From Voacanga thouarsii (Eukaryota; Streptophyta; Magnoliopsida; Gentianales; Apocynaceae), in contig JANUWF010001110.1 in the NCBI GenBank assembly GCA_026120185.1, positions 349,001 to 413,000 on the forward strand: a stretch of DNA of 64,000 nucleotides, written 5' to 3'. Below the pieces are notes generated by a model that ran no database searches, was not told where the DNA came from, and saw only the letters and a list, made by a program, of their open reading frames with translations. Shown one piece after another: positions 24,307-36,693 of the stretch. The translations under genes were made by a program, and so were the position numbers. Every line of letters starts with the position of its first letter. Positions within the stretch are counted from its first letter, which is position 1.

Positions 24307-25064
24307 TAAAGAAATTAACAAGAAAATTGTGTTACGGCTTCCAAAGAATAAAAGCTATTTGTGACGTATATTTAACAAGTTTAACACCATCAAAACATGA
24401 TCTATTTTTCATTATGCAAAATATACAAGTTTGATTCAAAGAAACAATTCCTTATTTCAAAACTTCATTCAGAATTAAACTGACCCTCCTGCTTTAGAAA
24501 ACTCCACAAAATATGAAATCAAATCTCTACAAAAACACTAAACTCAATAAAGCTACGCAATTAGTATATACATTTAGATTATTGCACTAAAATTGTCCAT
24601 AGATTGTAAATTTTATTACCAATCTTTGTGGTGACAAATAGAAAAAAGGCTTTTGAGTTTTATTGGGATTTCTAGATTGTTTACGAAGATTGTTGCATTA
24701 AATTTGTGTTCGCTAAATAAGGTTATCTATTGATGAAAATATAGCTAGGGCCATGATATCCATTACCTATTTCCATGTTTAAAAAAGAAAAGAAAAGAAA
24801 TCAAGAAAGTGAGATATTCTTAAAACAAGAATAAACAAAATTATATAAAGTAATAAAAAATATATCTAATAGGATTAAAATGTGCCTATATTTTTTTAGT
24901 CATTTGATATGAATTTGAATTGTTTTTGTGTGTAATAGTTCTATAATTTCTATATTTTGAGATGTTTTGATAAATTTCTACTGCAGAAAGGTTATATCAT
25001 TGTAGGAAGGTTTTTTCTAGATTTTAAGCTGAAAAAGAAGCTGAATTGGACCTTTTCCAATAGT
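24307..25064. other. AT-rich intergenic DNA
   Basis: No coding, repeat or regulatory structure was recognised between the Pack-MULE and the next solo LTR, apart from short A-rich tracts near 24,780-24,800. Confidence 0.5.
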
Positions 25065-25069
25065 GAACT

Positions 25070-27732
25070 TGTAATATCCCATTTAAAACTACCTTTATTA
25101 TATGGGGAAAGTCATGCATGACATAACATTTTATATGTCATTTGATAACTTGAACCATTTTCATGGGTATATGTGATATATGAGTTGGTTAGTTCATGAA
25201 TTTATTTACTTTGATATAATTGTTGGAGGACTATTTAAATAAGAGTAGTTGTAGTCCAGTAGTTAAGGCTTGGTGTTTGTTTCTTAGTGGACTTAAGCTT
25301 TTGTTTTATGAGTAGAATTTATTAGAAGGGAAATGGAGTAAGTGAGTAGGAGTTAAGGGAATTTGTTAGATGAATTTTTAAACAAGAGTTGTTGTGGTTT
25401 AATGGTTGAAGCTAGAGTTGGTTTAGTGGTTGAAACTTGGTGTGTAATCCTTGGTGACTTGAGTTAAAATTCCAACTCTTACAAACCTTTCCATTCTTAT
25501 TTTTATTTAAACTCTTTTTCCCTTATTTCTTTTTCCCTCTAAGGATAGCCGCCACCCTAGTTTTCCAATCCTAATCAATCAAAGTGCTCCAAAGCTAAAC
25601 AAAAATCAGAAATTTTTCCTTCTTCCCACCTTATTTTCGGCTACTGTTCACACACACACTCACAAAAATTTCAGCAACCTTGTCCTCCAATTTTCTCTTG
25701 TTTTAGCTAAAACAACAATACCAAAAATCCATCTTCCATCTTCTTCAATTTTCAGCTAACACAAGAACCAAAAGGCAGCTTCTTTTCTCATATTTTCCTC
25801 CCTTATTTAGGCCACAATAACAACCAGAAAACAGCCACAAAAAACCAACCCTAAACCCCTCTTAAACCTTGCTGGAATTTGTCTACAGCAATAGGGACAA
25901 AAGCTGTCATCTTTTCCTTCTTGTGATCAAGCGACCGAAGCAAGATCAAACTCTCCTAAACCCTAAACACCATTTTCTGCCCAAGAATTCCAACCACCAC
26001 TCTCTCTAAGGACTTCATCAATTGCACCCTCCAATCCTCTTCAAACTTGAAAACTAAAGCAAGGTGAGTAACCCTTCAACCCCTTTTAACTTTCAAATAA
26101 TCTCCTTCTTTTCTCCTCAATCTCGATCATCAAGGGGTTGATTCTTGTCCCATTTTATTGGAGATTTTCGACAACAAGGCCAAGAGCATTGCAATCAACA
26201 TTTCTTTCTCAAGTGAACCCAAGCAACCATCAAAGACGCCACATTTGCCCTTCGTGTATGTCGTCAAGAGGTATTATTGGTCTCAATCCCTTTTTGCTTA
26301 AATAAGGTTGCTTCTATGGTGGTGTTGTCATGCATGGCATGCATAAAGGCTAGATGATAGCATGAATAGACTATATTGATGAGTTTGAGGGTTCAATGGA
26401 ATAAAGTAGGCATGTATGTCTTTGATCATAATTGAATATTGCTATGAAGGTCTAGATATGTAGCATGTTGGTTAAAGATGAGATCTTTGAATACAAATAG
26501 GGTTATTATATGAAGTTTGTGGCAGGCAAATATTAGAGGTCCTTGTATTGATGATGAGATTCGATTATATGCCTGCCATGATGAGATGCATGATCATGGG
26601 AAGCTATAGCGATGAGCTAATAAATTAGTCTACCTAGATGACATGGATAAATTAGATGATTAATATGATCATAGAGATTCATGATTCATGAAAATATAAG
26701 TGGATTCATATTTGGTTTCTAATCATAGAAACATGGATTTTAGATAAGGAAGAAAGTGAAAAAAAGATCAAGCATTGCTTTGGTTGATTATTGAGAATAT
26801 CCAAGTAAGTTTCGGTATAACTGTTTTGCTAAATATTACATGTTTGTAACTATTTTTGTACAATGATATTTGAAAATGTGTCATTATGATGATTGACATG
26901 ATGTTCGAAACGTTGGTTGAATATAATAAATTGTACTGTGATATTTTGATACTTGATTTGAGAACGTGGTCATTTTATTCTCCAAATGATTTTGTCAAAT
27001 CTCAACTTTTAAACTAAAAACGATTTCTTTTCTTAATCACTAAATGATTTTTTAAATGAATTGTACTAGCATATTGGTCTATGTGGACTTTATTTATTCG
27101 GGTTGGATAACCGGTGTGTTGGGTGTAGAGATGGAGGAGTATCTCACTCTAGTGGAAGGATTCTCACTGCTCATTGTTGAAAGGTTACATTAGGACACTA
27201 TCATGGTAGTAACTATGATATGAATTATAATACTATTGTTTGAATCATTGCTAATCCCTACATAATAAACTTATGATTATGATGAAATGATAATTTATTG
27301 AGAACTATTTTCGATATGATGAGCAATGCTCCTTGGAATAATTGTTTATTGATGAAAAGTCTTGCAAACATGATTTTATGGTTTTGATAAACCTGCATGC
27401 ACAAAATGTTTATATATGATCTTCGCACACACGGGACTTACCGAGATGCCAATCTCTCACTATTTTACATCATGTTTTCAGGGGAGTGCTTTTATTGAGC
27501 AGGTTGAAGAGATAAGAAATGACTATCAGTTTATTTATTTCTATTTTGTATTTCTTTCGAGAGATAATTGTTAGTTTTAAATTCTCTAAGTTTTAACTTT
27601 GGTTCTAATAAGATTATTGCATTATTTTATTTAGTTATTTCCGTTCCTTTTGCACCTCGTTATAAAGACTTCTGGTCCTTTGGATGGCGCGACATCCCAC
27701 CTATTTAGGTACGTAGGTAGTAGGGTGTTACA
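25070..27732 (+). mobile_element. Solo LTR, 2.66 kb (TGTAATATCCC...GGGTGTTACA)
   Basis: The termini TGTAATATCCC and AGGGTGTTACA are short inverted repeats of each other. A perfect 5-bp TSD GAACT lies at 25,065-25,069 and 27,733-27,737. There is no primer-binding site, open reading frame or internal direct repeat, so a solo LTR is the simplest reading. Terminal form and a CACACACGGGACTTACCGAG block near 27,425 resemble the LTRs at 46,560-52,307, suggesting related Ty3/gypsy families. A short non-autonomous retrotransposon is the alternative. Confidence 0.78.
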
Positions 27733-27870
27733 GAACTAGTGCTTGTTCAAGTATCTGAACCGGCCGCAACTTAACATTGGAAAACAGGGGGAAAATAGAG
27801 CAATATTGGACGGAGACTAGAGCTAAGCCGGTGCTGGCTCAGTGAAAGTGAACCAACACAGGCTCAAGAC

Positions 27871-28426
27871 TAGAGTTGTAAACGAACCGAACGTTAGCGA
27901 ACAAAAGCTCGTTCGAGCTCGTTCGTGTTCGAATAAGGCTCGTTTGTTTAATAAACGAACGAACTCGAACATGAATTCGAGTTCGAATAATAAACGAACG
28001 AACTCGAACATGTTCACGAACATATTCGAACGTTCGTGAACATATTATATATATTTTTAAATTAATTATATTTTATTAATTATATTATTTATATTTTATA
28101 ATATTAAGATTTATTAAGAATAAATCTTATATTATGATTATAATATTAATATTAATATTAATATTAATAATATTATTATATATTTATTTAATATTATAAT
28201 ATTCAATTATTTTTAATTAAAATTTGAATTATTATTTTTATAAATTTTAAAATATAAAATATAAAATAAACGAACTCGAACGTTAATCGAGTTTTTCGAA
28301 CTCGAACTTAAACGAACTCGAACATTATCAAACAATAATCGAACGAGCTCGAACAGCATTCGATTATATTCGAACTCGAGCTCGAAAATGTGATGCTCTG
28401 TTCGTTCGTGTTCGAATACAGCTCTA
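27871..28426. mobile_element. hAT-like MITE rich in CGAAC motifs
   Basis: A 556-bp element with ends TAGAGTTGTAAACGAAC and, in reverse complement from the right, TAGAGCTGTATTCGAAC. Inner arms repeat CTCGAAC/GTTCGAG many times around an AT-only core (28,040-28,260). No convincing 8-bp TSD was found. Short frames here are products of the palindromic arms. Confidence 0.68.
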
Positions 28427-30230
28427 TTGTGCAATGGCGGCGGAGAATCCTCTTTATACCAGAATTTGAAAATTGTTGTACAATTCTTTTGGAAACTAAA
28501 TTTTGGACGTGAGATGACTTCTTGGGATGATTTTTGGCAACCACATATGTCTATTTAAGCATGAAAAAATATGCAAAACATATGAATTCAAGGAGCTATA
28601 TTAGAGATTTATCATTCAATGAAGATTTCATCAATTAAGGATAAAGAGGATTGAATATTATTTCTGGTATTTGATTACTTGCTTTTATTTGATGAATTAA
28701 GTGGTTATTTTTCCTTCTAATTAACTTGAAAAAGAGTTTAGGAATGGTTTCAATCTAGCTAATTTCATATTGGTTATTTCTTAATTGATTTGAAAAAAAA
28801 TGTTAAGAGTAAAAAACTTGAGTAATGAAAGATTAGTTGATTTTCTTAGAATATAGGGTCATTGACTAATTTCATACTTTTATATTGCCTAGAATATGGG
28901 GATATTTATGAATGATCAGTTCTAAAGCATCTTTTGTTTGATTGGTGAGGTAGAATATATCTATTAATTTTGTTAAAAGGTAGTGAATCCATAGGTTGAA
29001 AAAAAAGTGGAGTCTATTTTATTCCTTCATGATACCAGGATGGTAATTAATCGTGATAATTACTAATTAATCATTATCATATCTTCATGAATTTCTATCT
29101 AATTACATATCTTTTCTCCTAAATTTTGTAGATACTTTTATGTTTTACTTTTGTTTTTATTTTTATTTTTATTTTTATTTTTATTTTTATTTTTATTTTT
29201 ATTTTTATTTTTAATTACTATAGTTGGTAGATTAAATAAAGGATGAAAAGTGAATAATGATAGTTGTTCCTTAAGGATCATACTTGTTAATGTCTATATT
29301 ATACTTTGCAATAAGTATACTTGCTTATACGTGTGATTTGAGTTTAATATTTTAATTAAAACTTGATTGAAAATTGACTTAAAAATATATGAATTTATAT
29401 GCCCAAATTTGATATCATATGTAATAGACCTTAAATGGATATAGAATATAAATAATAAATTATACAAACACAATAAACTTTCTCTCAGCTCCTCTGTTGC
29501 TATTTTTGAACGTCATCAGCAAGACAAGTTCAATTTCACCTAGGGCTCTTTTTTTTAGCTTTTTGAATTTATTTTTTAACTTTTTGAGATGTAAAATCAC
29601 TTATTTTTTATTTGATTTTTCTGTAAAATTAAAAAATAAAGAAATACAATATAAGAGAAGAATTCTAACGCAAATAAAAAATTATAACACAAATAAATGA
29701 ATAATTAAAAAATCATCAATGGTTAATAAAATAATAAATTTTATCAATAATCACAAATTCACAAATTTATAAATATAAACACAAATGGAATAACTTAATA
29801 ACAAAAGAATGTATTACAATTAGGTCCAACTAGGCTCTAGTGGGCCTATTTGGGCCGGGCTCTTCGTATTAAACCGTAAAATTATCATCTTAAATATAAT
29901 GTTTGTTTGTATTTATTTCAATCCCCATATGCAAAATGAACCATCAATTTCATTTCTTCGCATACAGGACATATGGAGTGCGTATTAGCAAAAGTCCGTC
30001 TCGTAATAGGAAAAGAATCACCAGTTACATTTCTACGTGCAGTTCCTTTGTTGCTATATATATGCTTTAACATTTCGTCGGAAAAAAAAAATATATATCT
30101 GGCGCAGAAATACACTTTCAAAGCATTCTCCAAATGCATGGTGCTGGACTTGTATGGATTACGAGATCCATATATTGTCCGTCAAATTGCAATCCACAAT
30201 CTCTTCTTCTAATCTATAACATGCCACAAA
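28427..30230. other. Intergenic DNA upstream of PRK
   Basis: AT-rich sequence without a recognisable gene. It contains a hexanucleotide microsatellite (29,153-29,213) and a TGGGCC-containing patch at about 29,840-29,862. Confidence 0.5.
29153..29213. repeat. (TTTTTA)n microsatellite
   Basis: About ten consecutive TTTTTA units with almost no interruption. Confidence 0.9.
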
Positions 30231-30236
30231 CCTTTT

Positions 30237-30246
30237 GCCACGTGGC
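30237..30246 (+). promoter_or_regulatory. Palindromic G-box upstream of PRK
   Basis: GCCACGTGGC is a perfect G-box, the core bound by bZIP and bHLH light-signalling factors in plants. A TATATTTAT sequence lies about 50 bp downstream at 30,296, a usual G-box to TATA distance. The PRK start codon is about 640 bp away, so a long 5'UTR would be needed; the true transcription start is not determined here. Confidence 0.5.
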
Positions 30247-30389
30247 AGTGAAAATATCCAAACTTCAAGAACTGAGCACCATTTCTCTCCATGCCTATAT
30301 TTATCACAAACGCCATCACCTCATCAACAATTCCATCTATTCATCCAAATAATAAAGAAATTCTGCAGAAAAAAAAAATCACAAGGGAA

Positions 30390-30434
<45 letters not shown>
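30390..30434. repeat. (AAT)15 microsatellite in PRK upstream region
   Basis: Forty-five bases of uninterrupted AAT repeat, in the PRK promoter or 5'UTR. A frame crossing it gives only poly-Ile or poly-Leu and is not a gene. Confidence 0.9.
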
Positions 30435-30877
30435 TCTAAGCAGTGAACTAGAAAAATGAAATCACATTCATATCCTTGGATAGTTGAAAATACCCAATTC
30501 ATCCCCTCTATTTTTACCTCAATATCCCCTCCAAATTTGTCCAAAACAAAGGGCAGTCACAGAAACCCATAAAACAGTACCACATCACTCTTCCCTCATC
30601 AAATCAAACTCTTTTCTATCCAAACAAGAGGAAATAAAACTGCCATCTGCTGCCTTTAGCCACGACCTTTTCTTTCATTCTGTGTCTCACACTTTTTTTC
30701 CCTTTAGAATCCAAAACAAGGAAAGGAAGAGAAAGGAAAAAACCAAACAAACACAACCCTCATGTCACAGTGCATTCACTAGCTACCTCACAAAAACCTC
30801 AATTAAAGCCACATAAAGGGTTCTGTTTTCTGTGTCAAAATTCAGTAGCACTCAAGGAGTAGAGTGAGGAGAAAACA

Positions 30878-33800
30878 ATGGCTGTTTCCACAGTCTACAC
30901 AGTTCAATCCCTCAATTCTACATGCTCAATCTCAACTCCAACAAAATCCCACTTGGGATTCACCCAGAAACACCAAGTTTTCTTCTACAGCAGAAGCAAG
31001 AAAAGCATCAACATCAGCAGGAGAAGCAGTGAAATATCATGTTCGGCTGAGGACAAAACAGTGGTTATAGGCTTAGCAGCAGACTCAGGATGTGGGAAAA
31101 GTACTTTCATGAGAAGATTAACTAGTGTGTTCGGAGGTGCAGCAGAACCTCCAAAGGGTGGAAATCCGGATTCAAACACACTCATCAGTGACATGACCAC
31201 TGTGATTTGCTTAGATGATTATCATTCTCTTGATAGGACTGGAAGAAAAGAGAAGGGAGTTACTGCACTTGACCCAAGAGCCAATAACTTTGATCTTATG
31301 TATGAGCAAGTTAAGGCTTTGAAAAGTGGCGTTGCTGTTGATAAGCCTATTTACAATCATGTTACTGGTCTTCTTGATCCTCCCGAGCTCATCAAACCTC
31401 CAAAGATTCTTGTTATTGAAGGTTTGCATCCAATGTAAGTCATATTCGATTATAATTCACTCCATTTTTTAGTGCTTTTCTTGATTCTATCTCCATTAAT
31501 CTTCACACAGTTCACGCACTAGAGTCGGAGAAGGAGAAAGATAGAACACTTTAGCCATTATAAAATGTTTCTTCTTGCATCATTTCTGCAGTTTTTCATG
31601 ATCATACTGTAAAAGTCCTTTTTTTTTCTTCTTCAATATTTTTTTTCGTTCAAAAGATTGTCTTTTGAACATTTTATGCCGGAAGCAATAAAAAAAAAAA
31701 AAAAAGAATATCGGTTAAGAGCATTCCCCATCCGATGCATTAAAATTGCAGATGTCGTCCTAACCTTAAGATCCTCATCCCAATGTATGGTCGAGGATAT
31801 CAAGTCTCTGCATAAAACTGTCGTTTTCCGACCTTTTATTGTTGGGCCTGGGCCTCATCACTAATGGCCCCAAATAAACCATGCTGTCTCACTGAAATTT
31901 CTTCATATTCTTTTTTTTTTTAAATTAATCTGTATATTTTTTTTCCACTTTGTTTGTTTCTAGAAATTCACCTTATTTTTTAAAATTTTATTTCCCCTCA
32001 TTTTAGTAGAATCCAAACCTGTAATTATCCATTAATTAATAATCTTGCAATCGAGTGTCTAATTCAGTCATCGTAACTAGAGTTCGATCATTTTCAGTAT
32101 TTAAATTTTAATTAAGCTACAAATTTTGGGAGAAGTTTAATTCCAGCAAGCAAAGAGGTGGCCTGTGAGTTTTGAAGTATGGGAATGAAAGACCCAATAA
32201 TTGGGAATTATAATTCTAAAACAAAATTATTATTTTTATTTTCTAAAAAATAACTATTTAAGAAACTATTCCTATTTCATTTACGAGCCAAATGGGAATA
32301 AGAGATTTATTGAAACGCATTACCATAATTAGTTCAATAATTCATTAATTCCCATTTCTGAATACAAAACCAAATGGCTTTTTAGAAATATTGGTTGGAA
32401 CAAATTTGCAGGTCTCATTTTCATTGGCTTCAGCAATAGTATATACTAAGGGAAATTTGTCGTTTGGAACCTGAAGCATGATCAATTAACTTCTAGATTT
32501 TACCGAACCATAGGTTTGATGAGCGGGTAAGAGATCTCCTGGACTTCAGTATCTACCTAGACATCAGTAACGAGGTCAAGTTTGCATGGAAAATTCAGGT
32601 AATTTTCTTCCTATTGATTTTGTGATTGTGACAGTATTGTCTTCTTTGACCTAAAACCTAACCAAGATCCTTGAAAATGCAGAGAGACATGGCTGAGAGA
32701 GGACACAGTCTTGAGAGTATTAAAGCTAGCATTGAAGCCAGGAAGCCTGATTTTGAAGCCTATATTGGTAGCTTTTCGTTTCCACTTTATCTTCTAGTCT
32801 TCTTGTTTGGCATAGTTTTGGTTCCTCTCCAATATACTTTACCTGTTTCATAAGAAAAAAAAGGGTAAAAGTTAAATATAAACCAATTTCAATAAGATCA
32901 TGCATTAGGGAAGATTTTCAAAGACTCCCGTTGTTTTAAGAGGATGATTCAAAATTTGTACCTACCGTTTACTTGTGAACGAAATAATAGTTGAACAGTC
33001 AAATATCTAACTTGTAATTTAAAATGATTATAGTTTAATTTTTAGAATGTGAAAGATACTCGACCTAATTGGCTGCTTTTGTATATTCTTTTTGTCTATG
33101 GGGGCAGATCCACAGAAGCAATATGCTGATGCTGTGATTGATGTTTTGCCAACACAACTCATTCCTGATGACAATGGTGGGACGATTTTGAGAGTAAAAT
33201 TGATAATGAAAGAGGGGGTGAAGCATTTCAGCCCAGTTTATCTATTTGATGAAGGCTCTACAATCTCATGGATTCCTTGTGGAAGGAAGTTGACATGTTC
33301 ATACCCTGGAATCAAATTCTCCTATGGTCCTGACACTTACTTTGGCAATGAGGTATGCTCAATCTTACTAGTAAGGGGTAAACCTGTATAGCAGCCCATC
33401 CTATGGTTGTAGAAAACTAACCTGCACAACACTAAAGATTGAAGAGTTTCTCCGGATAACAAAATCATATTCAATCATTGATACTGTAATCTAGTGATCG
33501 TATGTTTATTCTATATTTTAAAACATCAAGGATTTAAACTGACCCCTGTCTCTTTATTTAAATCTTGACTCCTGTAAAACTAAGTACAAAAAAACCTATA
33601 TTGGAAGTTTGTTTGAGGAAATTGCACTCTTGGGCTTTGCAAAGAACCAGGAGAATCTGTGTCTATCTGGCTCATGATCTGCTCCAATTGTTCCTGGTAG
33701 GTATCTGTCTTGGAGATGGATGGTCAATTTGACAGACTCGACGAACTGATCTATGTGGAAAGCCATTTGAGCAACCTCTCAACCAAGTTCTATGGCGAAG

Positions 33801-33952
33801 TCACTCAACAAATGTTGAAACATGCTGACTTCCCTGGCAGCAACAATGGCACAGGTCTCTTCCAAACCATTGTTGGATTGAAGATCAGGGATCTCTATGA
33901 GCAAATTGCTGCTACTAAGGTTGCAACTCCATTGGAAGCAGCAAAGGCCTAA
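30878..33952 (+). CDS. PRK: Phosphoribulokinase, chloroplast precursor
   Basis: PRK phosphorylates ribulose-5-phosphate with ATP to ribulose-1,5-bisphosphate, the CO2 acceptor of the Calvin cycle, in the chloroplast stroma. Exons are 30,878-31,434, 32,514-32,598, 32,683-32,767, 33,108-33,352 and 33,701-33,952. All four introns are GT-AG, and the joined frame is 407 codons plus stop, close to plant PRKs. Residues 1 to about 56 are a Ser/Thr-rich transit peptide. The P-loop is ADSGCGKST (68-76). Cys72 and Cys111 correspond to the thioredoxin-regulated Cys16/Cys55 of the mature enzyme. Cys300 and Cys306 (WIPCGRKLTC) are the second redox pair that binds the GAPDH/CP12 complex. DDYHSLDR (113-120) and the C-terminal YVESHLSN are conserved. 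No damage is seen, so the gene should be functional. Intron 1 (1,079 bp) is unusually long and holds A/T tracts but no recognised gene. Confidence 0.97.
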
Positions 33953-34773
33953 GGAATTTGCCGATATGTCCTGAGAGTAGACATAAATTACACCTTGCTC
34001 TTAATCCTTTCTCTATTTTTTGTTTCAATTTTCCTCTCTCCATGTCTGAGTTTGAGTGTTAGGTTTCTCATTATAAATTGGGGGCACTCTGAACATGTAC
34101 TTATTTCCAGTACAAACTCTGTTGAGACTAGTAATATACAGAAGCAAAAGGAGAAATGAAATGGAAAAGGTCATGAAAAGCTAGAATCTTCTGGCCGGTT
34201 GTTCTTTTCTTGTATTCTTTGCTTCTTTTAGTTACCACCTGCAATGGAGAATTCAATTGTGTTCTAATAGGAAGAGAGGCAATCAAAGATTCTCTTCGTA
34301 GAGTTCAAACACTAACTCCAAACACTAAAATTGGAAAATGTAAGCACTTTGTAGAGTTCAAACGGAAGTTATCGACAGAATACCACTAACGCCAGAGAAC
34401 ATTTTAACAGAAATATAAGCCCTTCGAAGCATTTTACATTAACTAGATAAAAAAAGAGCCAAAAGATTTTATGTGCACTTACAATCTAACATTCAATGAA
34501 CAAAAAAAAAAAAAAGGCACAACTACAAGGAAAAATGGCAAATCATAACCGTCGCATACTAAAAATAAAAGTTCATATAACTAAAGGCTGGAATCAGAGC
34601 ATGCTACTCTACCAGAAGTCTACTGAAGTACTTACATATTGATAGAACATTTGGAGGATGGAAACAAAGCATGCATACTCTACCAGAAGCCTACTACACT
34701 ACTTATATAAGATGGCACGTTCGTTTAAACTCTACAAGAAAGCTGACTGGAACCAAGAGCCATACTAACATTT
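33953..34773. other. Convergent 3' region between PRK and the BPC-type gene
   Basis: PRK reads rightwards and the next gene leftwards, so this interval holds both 3'UTRs. A repeated ACTCTACCAGAAG-containing segment occurs at about 34,606-34,637 and 34,677-34,700. No gene is seen. Confidence 0.6.
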
Positions 34774-35460
34774 TCACTTGATTGTGACAAACTTGTTGGT
34801 TCCAAGTTTTGCCCAATGGTTCTTCAAGTCAACTGGCTGAGAAAGATCAGTACCCTCGGCTGCAAGTCTGCATAGAAGTTTAGTGTATGCTCCAATGGTC
34901 ATTTTTCTCCCGCCCAAGCGACACCCAGGCTTTGAGGAACTCATTGGCAGAGGATATTCAGATATGGTTCTAGTGCAACACGAAGATTGCCAACCAGCAG
35001 TTCCACATCTGTAGCAGCCTCTGGCAACACCTGTACAAGTGCAAACTGGCGGAGGCACCTTAGAAAAATCAAAGTTCGCTTCATTGTAAACTTCAGTTGG
35101 ATTCTTTCTCTCAACCTTTTGTCCAAGGTATTCTGGTCGTCCAAGCTTGAAATCTGAAGGCCTCTGTTTTGGCTGTAATTTTGGAGATGCATTTTGTTGT
35201 GAATCTTTTCCAGAAAATTTTTTTTTCTTAACCTTCATCGGTTTACTCCTGACTTTATTCTTTGCGCATTCAGATGTGGGAGCAATAGAACGAATAGGAA
35301 TAGCCGCGATACATGGATTTGAGTTCATCTGAGTAGCTTGGGAATTACAGCAATTAAAATCTTCAGCAGGACAGAAAATTCCTGGAACCAAAGAAAAATG
35401 TGGAAAAGGAGCACCTAAGTGGTTAGCTTCAGAAGGCATAGGGTGTTCATTGGTTGCCAT
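34774..35460 (-). CDS. BASIC PENTACYSTEINE (BBR/BPC) GAGA-binding factor
   Basis: BBR/BPC proteins are plant nuclear factors that bind GA/CT repeats and recruit repressive complexes at developmental genes. The 228-residue product has a Lys-rich nuclear-localisation-like stretch (76-81) and a C-terminal BPC domain from VPPPVCTCTG (136-144). The five family cysteines are at 140, 142, 149, 161 and 162 (SSCC). RLGGRKM (181-187) and a closing DLKNHWAKLGTNKFVTIK follow. It has an extra Cys at 152 and Leu where the family has His in the WAKHGT motif. The start at 35,460 (MATNEH) is preferred over an in-frame ATG at 35,511, because a good splice acceptor (TTGCAG) at 35,476 lies between them. The length is near that of the shortest family members. 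The coding part is one exon. Subgroup is not assigned. Confidence 0.9.
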   Translation of the reverse strand: MATNEHPMPSEANHLGAPFPHFSLVPGIFCPAEDFNCCNSQATQMNSNPCIAAIPIRSIAPTSECAKNKVRSKPMKVKKKKFSGKDSQQNASPKLQPKQRPSDFKLGRPEYLGQKVERKNPTEVYNEANFDFSKVPPPVCTCTGVARGCYRCGTAGWQSSCCTRTISEYPLPMSSSKPGCRLGGRKMTIGAYTKLLCRLAAEGTDLSQPVDLKNHWAKLGTNKFVTIK

Positions 35461-35475
35461 ATATAATTGAGTAGC

Positions 35476-36693
35476 CTGCAACCACAAGTCCAAACTTGTC
35501 CAGAATTTCAATTTGTTATCATCTCATTTCTTACAGGTTTACAATTTGGCCTCTACTATTAATGGAAGCTCGGCATCGAAGTTATAAACGCTACCAACAG
35601 TTAAATGCATGAGCAGAGACCACAGGCAAACGTTTACAAGGACAAGGTGAAAGCACATAACCATACACTAGTTTAATGCAGGACAAGAAACAAAAAGAAA
35701 TTTCAAATCATTGGATATGAGTTGTGGAGTTTGAAACTGGGCTAATTATTATAAGGACCCTCAAAAATTCTAATTATTCCTGGATATTTTCAATCAAAAT
35801 GTAAACTGAACTTGGAAGTAATAGGAAGTAGAACAACTGCCAGGGACAGAATCAGAACTTCGGACTTGGAGGCAAAGTCATAGAAGGGGTGGGGAAAAAA
35901 AAGAGGATAATTTTAAAAAATTTTGGTGGAAGCGGAATGTAAAATTTACACAGATTCTTTCCAAAAAATTTCAGCCCTCCCCTACTATGATGAAAATGGT
36001 AGTCCTAGAGAATCTTGAAGAGACGGGTAATCCACCAAAAACAAACTGATTTGTCAAAAGTATATGTACCGGATTTTATTAAAAGACAACAATTATAATA
36101 TACGAGTAATACACCCACCTTAATAAAATGTAAGAAAAAATGTGGGCCGGTGAGTACTTTATTATGTCAAATCTAAATATGGAAAAGAAGCAATTTATGG
36201 TGTGGACATTTGCATTTTTACGGTATATAATACATCAAAGGCCTGTTTGGATTGATAAAAATGAAAGAAGAGGAAAGGAGCAGAACGAGAAGGAGATGAG
36301 ACCAGACCAATAATTTTGTATGATGTTTAGTCAGATATAGAGGGAAAAAGAAAAAAGAAAAGGTTAAATATAACGTTTGGAGAAGGGAATAGAAAAAAAG
36401 TAAGGATATAATTCATATTTATATTTTTCTCTACTAATTTGATGCAATAATATTAAATATTTTAGACAAAAAATTCATTAAATAAGGCATTTTTTCTCCA
36501 TCGTTTCCGCCCAATTTTTAGATAGAAAAGAAGTTGAAACTCCTATACTAAAATTAATATCTCCATTCCCCTCTTATTCCTTTCATTTCTTTCAAAAAAA
36601 ACTAATCCAAACACCTAAAATTGAAATCTTACTCTGAATCAAGGAGGCATAAGGGTCTAGTAAGTGGGTCAATTTTAGGGGGATGGAAATTAC
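35476..36693 (-). other. Inferred 5'UTR intron of the BPC-type gene
   Basis: On the minus strand a strong donor, CACAG|GTAATT, lies at 36,694/36,693 and an acceptor, TTGCAG|GC, at 35,476/35,475, just 15 bases upstream of the chosen ATG. The region has no reading frame of its own and contains a MITE. A leader intron is inferred; RNA reads would confirm it. Confidence 0.5.
36239..36616. mobile_element. MITE-like element inside the BPC leader intron
   Basis: The ends are AGGCCTGTTTGGATTG and, in reverse complement from the right, AGGTGTTTGGATTAG, enclosing about 378 bp of AG-rich then AT-rich sequence with no coding content. The terminal form is common among plant MITEs. No unambiguous TSD is seen, so the superfamily is left open. 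Confidence 0.55.

Noticed and set aside
28213..28434. Open frames with repeated FE/NE/RV dipeptides
   Set aside because: They are produced by the palindromic CTCGAAC arms of a MITE.
30484..30816. 110-codon open frame upstream of PRK
   Set aside because: Low-complexity composition with no recognised motifs, lying in the PRK promoter or 5'UTR.
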